Assembly: GCA_017590115.1 (NCBI GenBank) | Contig: JAGGNK010013558.1 | Span: 10,033,752-10,097,751 of the forward strand | Reading direction: 5' to 3' | Length of the DNA stretch: 64,000 nt | Source of the DNA: Montifringilla adamsi | Taxonomy: Eukaryota; Chordata; Aves; Passeriformes; Passeridae | Notes under the pieces: model-generated | What the model saw: the letters and a program-made list of their open reading frames with translations, nothing else | Database searches by the model: none | What the model was told of the DNA's origin: nothing | Made by a program: the position numbers and the translations under genes | Part shown: one piece after another, positions 1 through 13,000 of the stretch | How positions within the stretch are numbered: the first letter of the stretch is position 1 | Layout: the number at the start of each line of letters is the position of its first letter

Positions 1-2204
1 CACTAATTCTGTTTTACTAACAAATATTTGCCTGTCTCCTACTCACTAATTGTCTTACTCTTTTAAGGGGTTTACTCTTACACAAGTTTACTTCTTTGAA
101 GGGCTGTGGGAGATTGAAAGGGATTGATCACTGATTTGGAACATATTAACAGTGACAGTTATATAGGGACAAATTCTGTCACAGTTTACACACTGTCCAG
201 ACCCATTATTGCATGAGTCAAAATCAGAGCAGTTGGCCTTTGGCCTCTTTGTGAGCAAGAGGACTGCTAAAGGTGAAACTCCCTTATCTGTCCTCATTCT
301 GATAATTCTTTAGGTTTCTATTTTTAGGAATTTTTTTTATAATGAAGTGATCATCTGTTCACTTTCATTATTCCATTTAGGTCTTCATGCTCATTATCAC
401 TAACATCAAACTGATATAAAGTGAAATAAATGATAGGGCAACAGAGAATCAAGTGAGCTGTATGGGGTGGGTTATAATTTATCAGTTCTTTGATTTGAAA
501 GACCAAAAAGACTCAGCTGCAAATCTAAACCTGAATTTGAGGTGTTTCATATTGAAATATAAGTAGAGAAAAGCACATATTAGTGAAAAGTGTCATTTTA
601 CTGAAAACTCACTTTTTCCATTAAAAATCCAAAACAAGGTAACATGATGCAGAGCTACTGATGAATTCTTATTAGAAGAAATCTCTCCATCTAGAGTAAC
701 TACACATAAGGCAAATAATAATAAAAAATCACAACCTTTCTTAGTCAGACTAAATTAAGTCTCCACTGATATGATTTCCCAGATGAAACTTTCTGCATGC
801 TGGATAGGAAATCTCGTGACTCAAAGATAAAACGGATTTAAGTGGTAGTAATTTCTTCCTTCGTAACCCAAGACTGACTTGCTCCTTATCAGGGAGAACC
901 TTAAATTGTTTCAAACAAAAAGCAGGGGTAGTTAGTAGAGTCTTAGATCAAAAGCTAGCCTAGGTCTGCACAGTGGGGGCAGTTGCCTGCTAGACAAATG
1001 GGTGTTACTTTCTGCAGTAGAATACATTCTGGACAGACTTTAGAATTAAGCTTCTCAAACAAACAGACTAAGAAATACATTTTGAAGACTGTTAGTTTTA
1101 GATATTTCCTAGTGCTCCAACTAACATTGTCTAAAACCTGACAGCAGCTTCCTTAAGTAATTAATTTACATCAATTTCTTAATGCTTAAGTGTTTGTTAG
1201 TGAATTGTATGTACTGAGATTCTTCTCCTAGTGATGTGGCTTTATATTGTTTTAATTATGGATATTCAAATTTATTGTGCTGTATCTTTTTTTTTGTTGG
1301 ATGAACAGCAAAACCCCCGATGTTAATGTATCATGAAACCCATTGATTCTAAACATCTCCCATGGAAGCACAGCCAACCTGGCACGTGTACTTGCCAACA
1401 GCTATAAAAGTAGTGTTTGCGTGGACGATATTTGGTCTGGCATTCAAAAGCTGCAATATTTAGTGTTTCTTGACAGATCACCAGGGAGACTTCAAGGTTT
1501 TACTCACCTGCCAGCTACTGCTGCTGCCACATTACGCGCATCCCTCCCCGGTGTTCAGAGGCTGAACCGAGCCAGTGTGTGACACAGCTCGGGGTACTGC
1601 TAGAATAACTGCAGGTATTTTCAGTTTCCATCCCAGCTACCCCACTCACCGACCTCCTTACAGTCAGCAGAAGGGAACAGTTTGCTTCAGCTATGTCACT
1701 GCCAGGTTTAAACAAAGGGACTTTGCACGGGAGGGGGAGATGTGGTCACACAATCCTCCTGATGACTCTGGTACTCCAACCTCAGGGAAAGGGGTGGAAT
1801 AGTAATGCTGAACTGCTTGAGGTTGCATTACAATGTGCTTATGTTAACACAATTAACACACATTTTATGTGGCTCATTTGTCACATTAAAATTGCAAATG
1901 ATACAGTGACATTTTCCCTACGGTGTCTAGGAAGAGCTGTAAGTCTGCCTTTCTCCTTTCTTACCAACCAAGATAGTTAAACTGAAAAAGATTTAGGAAA
2001 AAGTCACATGGAACAATTAAAGGTACAGAATGACCACCATTAAAAGCATGTTAGGACTCTGGAAAAAATTACTTAAAGGAGGAAAGGTCAGAGATTCATC
2101 AAGTAATGAATATAATTCATGGAATGGATGGGAGTCATTGTTTGTTGCTCCCTCAAGGGTTTAGAGCCAGCAGGTGTGAAATAAAGCTAATCAGGTACAC
2201 ATTA

Positions 2205-2360
2205 ATAATTAACAAAAGGAGACAGTTCTTCACCTGACAAGGTGTACAAGTCCTTGTTCCTAGATGATCTACATGTTAAAGTTATGTATGAGTTAAAAGG
2301 GAGTCTGGATAAGTTCACATATAAAAATCTGTTGGTAACTAAGGGTGCAGAACTGACATT
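2205..2360 (+). repeat. Decayed CR1/L3-like LINE 3' fragment
   Basis: The text resembles the end of ancient amniote CR1/L3 elements: an 'aaaaggagacagttcttcac' stretch followed by 'gggagtctggataagttcac', the usual last piece of the reverse-transcriptase reading frame. It is heavily diverged, without an open frame, and lies in a GALK2 intron. The assignment rests on remembered consensus wording, so it is tentative. Confidence 0.35.
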
Positions 2361-3159
2361 CAGCCTAGGGAACTCCTGATCAAAATATCAAGTCCTGGGG
2401 AAATAAGATCTTTACTTGGCCTTTGGTTCATACTAAGAACCCAATTTCAGATACAAGATACAGGACTAGAAGTGGTATTGGTTTGATCTGCAGAGGCTGC
2501 TTTTATCTTCGTATATTCTGTATTTTTATTCTGGCTCAAGTCTTTTAATGGATTTTATCCAGCTGACAAGCCCTTACTTACTTACAGGCACATGCTCAGG
2601 CAGATGATGGGATTCTGGGCTTGTCCTGGGCAGGGCCAGGAGAGGGACTTGAAGATCCTTGGGAAGTTCCTTCCACATCAGGATATTCTGTGCTTATATG
2701 CACTTCCCTTCTTGGCTAGGTTGTTGGGTTCTTTGGGGGCTTTTGCAGAGGGGTGAGATCAAAGGAAACATCTCCTGATGTTTGAGCTTTTTGAATTACT
2801 ATATTAAATATATCACGTTGCTTGTTAGATGACAGCTTAGGACTTACTGTCTGCATGATGTAGTTTACATGGTCTAGTTAGTCCTGTTGGAACAACTTCC
2901 TGAAACAATACTACAGAAATTCAGAGGGCAGTAACATATGTAGACCTCACAATAGGTGAGCTAAGGAAATTTTTAATTTATCTAAGTAGTTTTTTTGCAG
3001 AGTCATAATGTTACTATTCAGACCCATTTTAACTACGATTTTAGTATCTCTCTGTTCCACTTCTCATTACCATCAGATGAATAAGATTTTAAATCTACCC
3101 TGCAACTGTTTCCATGAGACTATATTCTTTACAGAATAAGCCACAATGCTGGAAATAGG

Positions 3160-3330
3160 GAGGTTTTTGAATTCTCATTTCAGCTTTGTGACTGATTCAC
3201 ATGACTTTGAACAAATCATGTAAGTATCTGTGCTGTCTCTAAGTTGAAGATAACAGCAGCCTTATAGGAATGCTTTTAAAGTAAACTATGTAAAATTCTA
3301 TGAAGATTTAAATTGTGATTTACTAGTATT
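3160..3330 (+). repeat. MIR-like SINE relic
   Basis: The stretch follows the order of the mammalian/amniote MIR core in plus orientation: a 'gctttgtgactgattcacatgac' block, 'ttgaacaaatcatgtaagta', 'tgtgctgtctctaag', then 'gataacagcagcctta' and an A/T-rich tail. Each block is recognisable but diverged, as expected of a very old SINE. It is probably inactive and older than the radiation of birds. Confidence 0.45.
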
Positions 3331-4159
3331 TTTGAAATACTGTTTTAGGGATGGAAAAGCATGCTAATGAACCTTGAGTGCATAGAACAAGTTATGTTTT
3401 ATGGCTGGCTCAAAGTGGTCTGTCATATGAATCAGAATGTGTGGGATGCAAGTGGAGTCTATGTGCAGATGGGGTTTATTCGTTCTCTGTATTTCTCATG
3501 GTGCTCATGAGGAACAAATATCTGCCTTCATCTAGTTCAGTGAGAAAGCCTGTTCTAGGACTTCTGCAGAACTCCATATGCTAACCTTGTTTATTTTATA
3601 CACATAACAATTGTATCTGGAAGTCTACCAAGGAGTGCCAGGCCCCCTCTAACCTACCAGCGTGACAGGTGATGCTGTGGTGCAGCCTGGGTTGTAGTTC
3701 CCCTAAATGTGACTGTGAGAATGCTCTGAGTTACTTCTCTGCAGAAACTGCAGTGCATCCAAGAGGGAAGTTCCGTGCCCAGGTATTCATTTGAGATGTT
3801 GCCAAGTTATGCAGTGAAATCTGGGATCTGAGAAGCTCTGTATTTTTACAGATCAGACATACACTGAAAAGATATAAATAGCAGATGATCCAAACAGTTC
3901 CTGCCCTAAAGAGCTTCTGGGTGTTGCAAGTTGAATGGAAATAAGGCATTGCTGTAAGATAGGCAAAAGCTATTTCCTTTTATTACATGGCTCTCACAGA
4001 CTTTTTTCCTTAGAGATATTTTCCATGGAAGCCTAAACTCTAAGAACTTGTGTAGTAAAATGGGGATTTTTTCACTTTCTAGTAATGAAGTCACACATAT
4101 TTATAGCATTATCATGTAAGAATCCCAAGTAACCATTACTAATTAGAAAGAGGGGGAAG

Positions 4160-4300
4160 ATACTCCTCATTTTATTGAGGAAATGGAGCCGTGGTGAATT
4201 AAAGGGACTTTCCCTGACTCACAAGAAACTTAATGTGGAGCTAGAAATTGAGCCCAGACCTCCTGAAATTCAGTTCACTGTTTTAGTCATATGACCATCC
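4160..4300 (-). repeat. MIR-like SINE relic (reverse orientation)
   Basis: Read on the minus strand this follows the MIR core. On the plus strand the diagnostic blocks are 'ctcattttattgaggaaatgg', 'ttaaagggactttccctgactcac', 'gtggagctagaaattgagcccagacctcctg' and 'tcactgttttagtcatatgacc', in the order of a reversed MIR (fraction present, gap-free core). This is the best preserved of the SINE relics in the window. It lies opposite in strand to, and about 0.8 kb from, the relic at 3160. Confidence 0.6.
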
Positions 4301-7043
4301 TTTTCCAAGTATCAAATATGTACACAAGGCTCTCCAGTTTAGTCTTCACATTAGTTTCCAATGAAACTTTGCCCTTTCACTCATTTCAGCAAAAAGGCAA
4401 ACATTTGCCCATTTTTCTCAATAGTAAGTAGAAACTGCTCTCTATACAGATGACAATTTCCTCTCCATTCACATGCTTCTCATCCTCATATTAAAGCCAG
4501 CCTGTGTCAGCAACGGCCCGTTTAAATTAGAAACCAAATAATATTTCAGGGATGCCTTGGGCTGTCTTGTGGAGAGGGTTCTTTGCAACCCTTGCCAGTT
4601 ACTACTTGGTGGTCCTGCCAATCCTTGCTAAGTTTCAAAACAGAAGTTGCTCAAGCTGGAGCAGCGCTGCTTGCCCGGCATACGCAGCTGGACAGCTGGA
4701 GAGCCGGGACCCAGTGAGGCCTGGTGCTCAACCAGGCACAGTTCACCAGACCTTGTAAAGGGACAGGGGAGTGGCACTGTCCTAATTGTTAACATTCCTC
4801 CTCTGCAAGACTTCTCCTGATACTCATTTAATAAGCCTAGGCTCATGAAGTCTAAACAATTTAGGCAATCAAGTGGTAGCTGATGTGTATGTGGAGATAG
4901 AGATGCAGCCAGACTAAGCGAAGAGTGAAATGCCTAATTTCTGACTTTGCCAAGCTTTATCTGGCAGTTGTAGATGAAGTAATAGCTCAGGCAGCTGTGC
5001 CCAAGAACAGAATTTATGCTGGGAGTACCTCAGGAGCTGTACTTCAGGCCAGGTTTGCAAGCCACAGCTCCTACTTGAGTGCGCATGGCCCGTCTGCCAG
5101 TGTGGTTCTTCTCACACAGTGAGTAATACTCATAAGCTCCAGCCTGAAAGCTCCTGCCAGTGGCAACAAAAATTAGGGATGTGGTATTGCTGTGGTCTCA
5201 GGGAGACAAAAGGCAGGTTCAGCAGAACTGACTGAAACATGCAGGTATTCCTAAGTCACAGCAACAGTTGTTTGTAAATAAGTACACTGTCATATGTAGA
5301 AAGGAGGGAGCATCTAGAGATGCTGTGTGTGTAGGTTTGTTATTTTCTGTGCAGATGTTGCTGAGTATTTTAGCATTAAAAAATGGGGAAAAGCATTATT
5401 GCCTTCATTAGCATTTCATTCAGAATTATTTTCAGCTCATAGTGGAGCAGGGAGATATAGTAATTAGATGTTAAACTTTCATTGATGGGATGAAGAGATC
5501 TGAGGTTCAAACTGGAAATGGGACTTGAGTGAACATGGGACAGGGAGGAAAAATGAATTTTCATGAACCTGGGAAATGGTTTTCGTTAAAAAGAAAGAGC
5601 ACCACAACGCACAAAGTTTCTATAGTTTCTCAAGAAAAATAAAAGAAACATTGTTTCAGCTCATCTTTAAAATACACAAAGGAAAGGCAGTGCCAAAAAG
5701 GAGAGTATTTTTACTGATTGTACTTTCAGTGTTCTCTTGTTAATGGTCTTTTTCTTGTAAGAGGTCGTTTACCGTGTTGGATTCAAAGAGATCCACTCTG
5801 CATAGTTTTAGAATAACTTCATTAATGTTTTTTTGATAACTTCTGCTTATCAGCCTAAGGCTTATTGGCCATAACTGCATTGTGAGCTGAGTAAATTGGT
5901 TGTTAGTGCATTTGCAAACAGTTCAGCCTGATTACATTCATCTAAGCACCAATTTTACAGCTGTGTCAGTGGGGCCATTAGAGGACTTGAGCAAGCAAGC
6001 AGGCAGGCACCCTGCACATACCTCTCTCAGCATCGTGATTTACTGCCTCTATCTGCTGCCTTTTACAGCTGTGTGCTGGCTAGTGTCCCTGTCTTGCTGC
6101 TTAGCTTTTTTCAGTCCTGTAATGCTACATCCTTACTGTGGAATCTGAATCTGACTTTGCCACTGGAAAACAGCCTGTGGCTTTTCTAAAGTTCTTTTTC
6201 CATCTTCCTTGTGCTTAGGAAACAAACTGGTAGGGGTCATAATAGGTGGACACAAATCCTTTCCTTTTAACCCACTTATTTTTGACTACTCTGTGTTCTT
6301 TGACCATTTCCCAAGGTTTCTCTTGTGTTTCGATGTGACTTAGCCTGATGTCTGAAAGCTTTACTGTTAATTATTATTTTTGACAGTTACGACATTGATA
6401 TTCCACCCTCCCATAGTATCCTCTGACCAGCAGGTATTAGAATGCACAAAGATATGCCTAAAATGTCACAAAGGAAAGGAATGCACATCACATATAGTTA
6501 CGAATTAGTTCAGATAAGCAGAGTACAGTATCTCAAGGAGACACAACAAGCATCACTGACTTGAATATCTGCAGTGAGAAACAGTTTTGGAGTAATTTCT
6601 GATTATGGAGTCAGTACATTAAAACAATATGAAGTAATAACTTGCAATTTTTTGCTAAGCTGAGATTCACATGTAGATGGATTAATCTAATTAAATCAAC
6701 AAAACATTGGCTGTTGGGATGGAAGGATTTGAAGTGCACAAGGAAGGTGGGAGGAGGACACCTACAAGAGCTAAGTGTCTAAACAAGGATACTCTGAAAA
6801 GCATTTGGCTATGGTGGTCTTCTGGAGGCTGAGTAGTTGCTTCTTTTTTGCTTCAGAATAAAAAGGGAAAAGGGGCCATGTGGCATCCTGGTTGATAGCA
6901 GCTTATGTTATTTGACTTGTAAGAGATAATAGTTTCAGAACTCTGACATTGTTTCCTTTGTTTTCTCACTAATTAATATGTAAACAGAATAAAAGTATCA
7001 TCCTTAACTGTGGCTGAAGGTTCATATGTTAATATTTTTTCAG

Positions 7044-7142
7044 GTGGAACTCGCAGAAATTTGCACGAAGAGTGAACGTTACATTGGCACAGAAGGTGGA
7101 GGGATGGACCAGTCAATCTCTTTTCTGGCAGAAGAAGGAACT
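7044..7142 (+). CDS. GALK2: GALK2 coding exon (residues ~169-201, catalytic Asp)
   Basis: This is an internal exon of galactokinase 2, the cytosolic GHMP-family kinase that phosphorylates N-acetylgalactosamine to GalNAc-1-phosphate (and galactose at high concentration) in amino-sugar salvage. The 99 bases encode 33 codons in phase 0, opening with VELAEIC and closing with FLAEEGT. They carry the signature [15 protein letters not shown]. By family knowledge the Asp in GGMDQ (Asp190 in human GALK2) is the catalytic base, and it is intact. Boundaries are set by acceptor ttttttcag before 7044 and donor gtatgt at 7143. The sequence is nearly identical to my recollection of human GALK2, which makes this GALK2 and not GALK1. 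The first visible exon starts at residue 169, so the N-terminal half with the galactokinase signature and the GLSSSSA motif lies outside the window. Confidence 0.97.
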
Positions 7143-9856
7143 GTATGTCTACCTTTGTAATCTAAACTAACAATGTAATATTAATTTATGTAAGCAAAAT
7201 AAACCTTCATTAGTGTCAAGAAGAAAGACAAGACTAGAAACTGGAATACCCTAATAAGCAGTATAAGCACCATTGGTATACAATGAATCAGGAATTAAAC
7301 TTACAAACTTGGGTACAATCGAGTACGACAAGTTTGAATTAATATGATGAGGAAAATGAGAAATGGCAAGGAGGAAGGAAAAGATGTGGGAAAGGTCTAC
7401 TCTAGAAGGGCACCAGGTTCCACTATTTGGCTAATTCATGCTGAACTTAGAATGTTTCCCATATAATGAAATCTGAATGGTCGGCATGCCTTGTATTCAG
7501 TGCAAATGGGATAATTATTACAAAAATGCTTTCTTGAAACTTCTTATAACCAAACAGTTCTAGGAAGTTTTGCCAGGTTCAGTTACAAAGACAATGGAGA
7601 CTTTTTTTTCACCAGTTTTGCTAATTCCAGACAATTCTGTGGCTGGATTTTGATGCAGAAGGCATTCAGCAGTCTTAAATGTGGTGACAGAAGGTGAACT
7701 AGCTGTGATAAACAGGACCTGCCAAGTTATGCATGAGTGCTTGCAGTGGAATTTACAGTGAGGTTCATCTGCTGTCCCAGAAGGTGCACAGGACTGCAAC
7801 TGTTCAAACCTCAGACCTGTCAGAATACTTTTATTGGAATTAATGTAGTGTTTCATAACAACCTTTACTTTCCTTATGATTGTGGCATTATATCTCTACA
7901 GCTTTTGTTCCTTAATGACATGTCTTGGATGGGCTTACACAGAAAAAAACCTATTTCCTAGAATTACACCAAACATTTAATGCCATCATGAGACACGTGT
8001 ATTTTCAATTTCACATCACCTGTACCTACTCTACACCTTTCCTTCATGTTTTTACTGTTAGTGCTAAAAACACAGGACATGAATAATGAAAGAAGGAAGC
8101 AGCATATTATGCTGCTATACACAGAGATGATTATGTAAGTGGAAGCTTTTCTGATATATAGCAGTGGCGACCAAAAAGACAAAGAAAACGTTAGAATGGA
8201 TGAGAAAAGAATTGTGAACAAACCAGAAAAATATTCTTGCTTCAGTGTACTTGCAGCTGAATGCAGCTTTAGCCTCCCATCTTAAAAAACCAAGAAAAGT
8301 ACAGTAAAGGACACTGAGGATTATCAAAGTTGTTTCTTTAAATATGAGCATTGACTGAGCAATTAAAAACTTTTCAGCTTGGAAAAGAAGAAGCTTTGAG
8401 GGTGATACTTTGTAAATTCCTTAAACAAGTAAAGAGAAGGTAAATGGAGGATTCGATGTTTTTCATCACTGAAGAACTAATAGAAACACAGTGACATTAG
8501 CAAGCAGCTTGTAAGAAACAAACAAGGAAGTTTGGGTTTTTTTCCAAAACATTCATGTTAAATTGAGAAATACCATACATTGTGGAAGGCAGAAGTTTTA
8601 AAAGGATTCAAAAAAGACCTTTGTGGATACACTAAGAGAGTATTAAACTATATGCAGCTATTTAACATAATACTCAGATATTTCTTCCAGTGTAAGTATA
8701 ACCATTGTAATCTTTGCTTATGGGAATCTGGAAAAACATGTCCCTAGAAAAGATTGCTTTGTATATGTTCTATTTTTATATTCCCCCTAAGTAGCCATTT
8801 ATGGCTACTGTCAGAATCAGGACACTAGACCAGCTTAGTGGTACATTCTGGTCTAATGTAGCAGATCTTAAAGGGTATATTTAAATGTAAGCAAGTCTGT
8901 CTGTCTTGATAGTAATTCTGTGATGGGGTCCAGAATCTCAATGGCAGGGAGTAACACATATGCTGTACATAATGTACAAGCAGATTTGTCATTGTTTATT
9001 TAGCACTCTAGCTGCTCAAGGGACTCTCTGGGAGTGAACAATGCCAAAACCAGTAAGATGTCCCTGCTTGCACAGTTACAGTCTATTCTAAGCCAAAACA
9101 GGGCACATGATTTACAACTTAACCCAGTGAAAAACCAGATGTGAATTTAATCTCTTGATTACATTACATCCTGAATTATTTAATTAATGGATGCCTAACT
9201 TATTCCATGAAAAGGTCACAAATGTTGGGAACATCTTACACAGCTTGTGTAAGCATGTGTGAGGCAAGGCAGTCTCTTATGTCAGAAAGGAAGAAACAGT
9301 AACTACATTCTTACACATAGTTTTATTTAGTTGCTTGGTTTGATTGTCTGTATGTACCATGATCACTGCCTCAAATCAGTCCTAAAATGTTGGTACCACA
9401 TTGTACCTCTGTACTAATGTCACTGTGGTGCAAAATGAGAAGACTGAGGGGGAGATGGACATTGATGAAGGGGCAGGGAATGCAAAGACCCTTGTTTCTA
9501 GTGGCATGCACATTAGCTTCAGCCAGGCCTGGTACTTCTCTGCAGATCAAAGTGAAACTGTTGTCTTAAACAGGCAAGAAAAATAGGTTGGGTGGGGTTC
9601 TGTAAAATGCTGAAAAAACCCAAAGACTTAATGGAAACATTTTAGAATCCAGCTACAGGGAAGGGTTTGAAATGTATGTGTAACTTGACCAATGAGGTTA
9701 AATCTCTTTTCTGGCTGTTTCATGTCAGTTTTCTTTCCTCAACTGTGCCTGGATTTTCAAGAGAAAAAACATGCAAATTTGCATTTGATTTATAGAACTA
9801 AGTGCACTGTTAGCCAGTAGTAAATTAAAACTAACCATTCATTTTTCTTTCAATAG
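7143..9856 (+). other. GALK2: GALK2 intron (2.7 kb)
   Basis: The intron runs from gtatgt to ttcaatag and contains no recognisable gene. The only repeat-like stretch noticed is a short CR1/L3-like piece near 8565-8650 ('gtggaaggcagaagttttaaaaggattcaaaaaagacc'), resembling the terminal part of old CR1 elements. The open frames of 60-98 codons in this stretch show no family resemblance. Confidence 0.7.
8565..8650 (+). repeat. Possible short CR1/L3-like relic
   Basis: The words 'tgtggaaggcagaagtttta' and 'aggattcaaaaaagacc' match the order seen near the 3' end of the CR1/L3 reading frame in old amniote copies. The match is short and diverged, and it could be chance. Confidence 0.25.
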
Positions 9857-10009
9857 GCCAAGTTGATAGAATTCAGTCCACTGAGGGCAACTGATGTTAG
9901 ACTTCCAAGTGGAGCAACGTTTGTTATTGCTAACAGTTGTGTTGAAATGAATAAAGCAGCAACTTCTCATTACAATATTAGGGTAATGGAGTGTCGGCTG
10001 GCTACAAAG
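9857..10009 (+). CDS. GALK2: GALK2 coding exon (residues ~202-252)
   Basis: This exon has 153 bases, 51 codons, and is phase 0 on both sides, so it joins the exon at 7044 without a split codon. It begins [14 protein letters not shown] and ends [10 protein letters not shown]. The middle, [19 protein letters not shown], is the conserved central strand and helix region of the GHMP fold near the active site and is very close to mammalian GALK2. The acceptor is caatag at 9851-9856. The donor is gtaaca at 10010, a weaker variant of the consensus. An unspliced reading continues for 36 codons into the intron before a stop, so intron retention would give a truncated kinase lacking the C-terminal domain. 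Confidence 0.97.
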
Positions 10010-13000
10010 GTAACACATGGCTTATGTCAAACTCTAATGAAACCTTCATCTAAATATGTGCTTTTTTCCAATTCTGACCAGTTGTGTCTTTCACACCTGG
10101 CTAGGTGCTACTCTTAGTATAATTTTTCTTTCCAGAACCAGACACTTCCATATGCAGGAGCAGAACTCCTGCTGAGCTTAATGGAAGTGCACGGACTGTG
10201 TCCTTATATAGAAAATTATGTGATTTAGTTGTATTAAATCCATTTTTATTATATTTCAGTGGAGGAAATAAGGCTATTTTTCAGAAAAAAATATTCCCAG
10301 TTAATAAGATAGACTGGTTCTAATTAAAGGTGATTAATGACAAATAATGGAAAGCAACCAGTATGGTCATGTGTTTATATGCTTATATGTATATATGGCG
10401 ATAGATGTGTATTTTCTAGGATTTAGAGAGCATCCAAGCTAATAGTTGAAGGCCTGGAAGTAATATTAGAAATGCTGAATAGCAGCATGTATCTCAGTGT
10501 AAAGTTTAAAAACAGGCTTGAATGAAACCCCAACATTTAGGATGTACTGCCAGTTTACAGCTTGAAATGATGTCTAAAATGTGTGGAAATTGAACAGGGG
10601 AAATCTGCTTTAATTCTGGATTTTGTATGTTTAGGAGTATGTAGATATAGGGTTTGATTTGAGTTCTTCATGGGAAGACAGTACATTTTTCTTTGATAAG
10701 AGTAAATGAGGAGTAAGCATAAAGATTCACTGCAGTTCTACCCAATACAGGGTGGGAAGGAACAGAATGTGGGTCACAAAGTCTAGAAGAAAGCTTTGAA
10801 AAATGCAGTGTGGAACTCCTTGCCACAGAACATTAGACCAATATCTGACCATTATTCAAAAGTACTTTGAACATCTGTTGGCATCGTGATTCCATTAAAA
10901 AACAATTTTTTACAAGTTTAGTTAGTGCTAAAAAAATAGTTGAAGATCTGATCATGTATTATAAAATAATGTGCTGAGATATTTTCTGAGGAGGGAAGCT
11001 AGACTTCAGATGACTTTTTAAATGGGCTTTAAACTCAAGTATCAAAGGAATAGTTGCATTTCAGTTGTATCTAAGACATGGTAAAAGAAATAGCACCAAT
11101 GACCATGGTTAAAGATGTTGTCACTGAAGTTACTAAGGTTTTTAAGCCATTAAGAAAATGAAGATAAGGACCTGTCTATTTTTAAGTTCTGTTATAACAG
11201 ATAAATCTCTAATTTGGGATTGCTAATGGACAAAATATACGTTTTTAAGAGGAGCTTATTTCTTTTGTAAATTCTTTTTTTTTTTTGCATAAGCAATAGA
11301 GAGCCTTCACAGATAATCTATTCTAAAAGGCACTGTACAATGAGTGCATTAAGCTGTGTGAGCTTTTGAAGTTATTGTTCCATATACCAGACTTTGTGAA
11401 TTGAATCACAGTTTTCTAAATGGCTTTAAATTATTAGTCCTGTACAGTATACTGAAGAGGTAGTAAGGAAACATCTTTTCTTTTACATTCCTGTTAGCTA
11501 TGATGCAATCTCTAAAAATGTACTTTTAGCAGATGCTCAATTGTAAGGAGACTAACAACATACACCTGTCTGTTTTTAAACATATGCTACCCAGATGGAA
11601 AGCTGCACACACTATAAAAATACATTGAGCCAGGAAAAGACTGTCTTTAGGGAAGAGGTCACAGTGGGGTGAAGGAGGACAGGTATGTAAGTGGAAACAG
11701 CGAAGTCTTTTAAGCACCATTAAGCTAATGGAACTATGAACTAACGTGCTGGGCCTTGCAATCATGCTTTAAAAGAAATTCTCATTCTAAGTGCCTTAGG
11801 ATAGGCTTTTTCCCCCCTTTTCTGCTTTAGGTCATTCTAGAATTTCATCCTGCTTTACTGCATAGGTAAAGATGCCAACAGGACATATCCCTCCTAGCAT
11901 TAGTGTAGAACACTTTGCTATCAGTCTGTTCTACAGCAAGTTCTTGATCATTCTGGCAAATTATCTTTCTTAGATGCTGTTTCTTTCCCTTCCCTCTAGA
12001 GGATTGTTCTTTTGCCTTTCTCTTCCCCTTTCTCAGTTCTTGTAGCAGGCCCTGAGTGCTCTCCTGCACTCTGTCACAGTGAGTTTCCAGTTTAAAGACG
12101 TTTCCTGTCCCTCCCCGGCTGGCGAGAGCAGGGCTGGGACGCCGCGCTCCCCCTGCTTCGCCCTCAGCGTGGTGTGGGGCCAGCAGTGTCTGCACAGCCA
12201 CCTTCAGCTCCTGGGCACAGTGCTCAGGTGGCGTTATAGAAATGTTATGTCTAAGGAAGTGATGCTGCTATAAAAGTATTCCTGGAATTACTCCTAGTCA
12301 GACTTTCTTGTATTTATATTTGTCCCATCATTTACCAAGTATGTTTTCCTCTCAGTTACTTAGAGTTCTCCAGTGTGCCTATGTTGAACAATAAAGAACA
12401 ACAAAGCCCAAAGATTCTACATCCAGGCAGTTAAGAGCTGCTTGATGTCCATATCTTTAATCAGTCCAGTCAGAGATCATCAAGAAAATATCCAGCTGTG
12501 GGAGAAATATTTGGATTAGTTTTTGTACATTAAAGAGATGGGATTTTTTTCCCATTTCTGTTCCATGTCCATTACAATTCATGCTGCTGCAGCTAGACTG
12601 TTTTCAAAAACCATTTCTGTTTGCCCATAATACTTTTCCCAGTGCTGTTAGAATCAAAACTTTGCTATAAGCAGGACAGACTTTTCCAGCAAAGATGTGC
12701 CCGCTGGCCCAACGGGGTCAGTTTCCTTTTGGAACATTTGACCTGTAAAACCCCACTGTAGCTGGCTTGCCTGAAATACAGCATCTCCCTTGAAGAAATG
12801 GGAACAGATGTGACAATGCATGTGGCATATTTCTGCAGGGGATTATTTATTAAAAAAGGAAGTACAAAAAATTTTATAGCCTTACAGAATACTATTGTTT
12901 GTAAATTCTGTTTCACTCATTATAATAAAGTCCAGGGGATTCTGAATATTGGGATTAAAGCATCAGGAAAATAATTTCCATTCATTTAGCACTTTGAAGA

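Larger units (their letters stand above)
1..7043 (+). other. GALK2: GALK2 intron (3' part; upstream exons outside window)
   Basis: Non-coding stretch before the first recognisable GALK2 exon. No exon matching the upstream GALK2 protein (for example the GLSSSSA phosphate-binding motif) was found here, so the preceding coding exon should lie left of position 1. The stretch holds two MIR-like SINE relics (about 3160-3330 and 4160-4300) and an old CR1/L3-like relic (about 2205-2360). A GC-richer patch at 4550-4760 and another at 1510-1660 are unassigned. The intron ends in a normal acceptor (tttttcag at 7036-7043). Confidence 0.75.

Noticed and set aside
4925..5119. 65-codon plus-strand frame followed by gtgagt, possible extra GALK2 exon
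   Set aside because: The peptide does not match any part of GALK2, no acceptor with a pyrimidine tract lies in front, and the known protein is complete without it.
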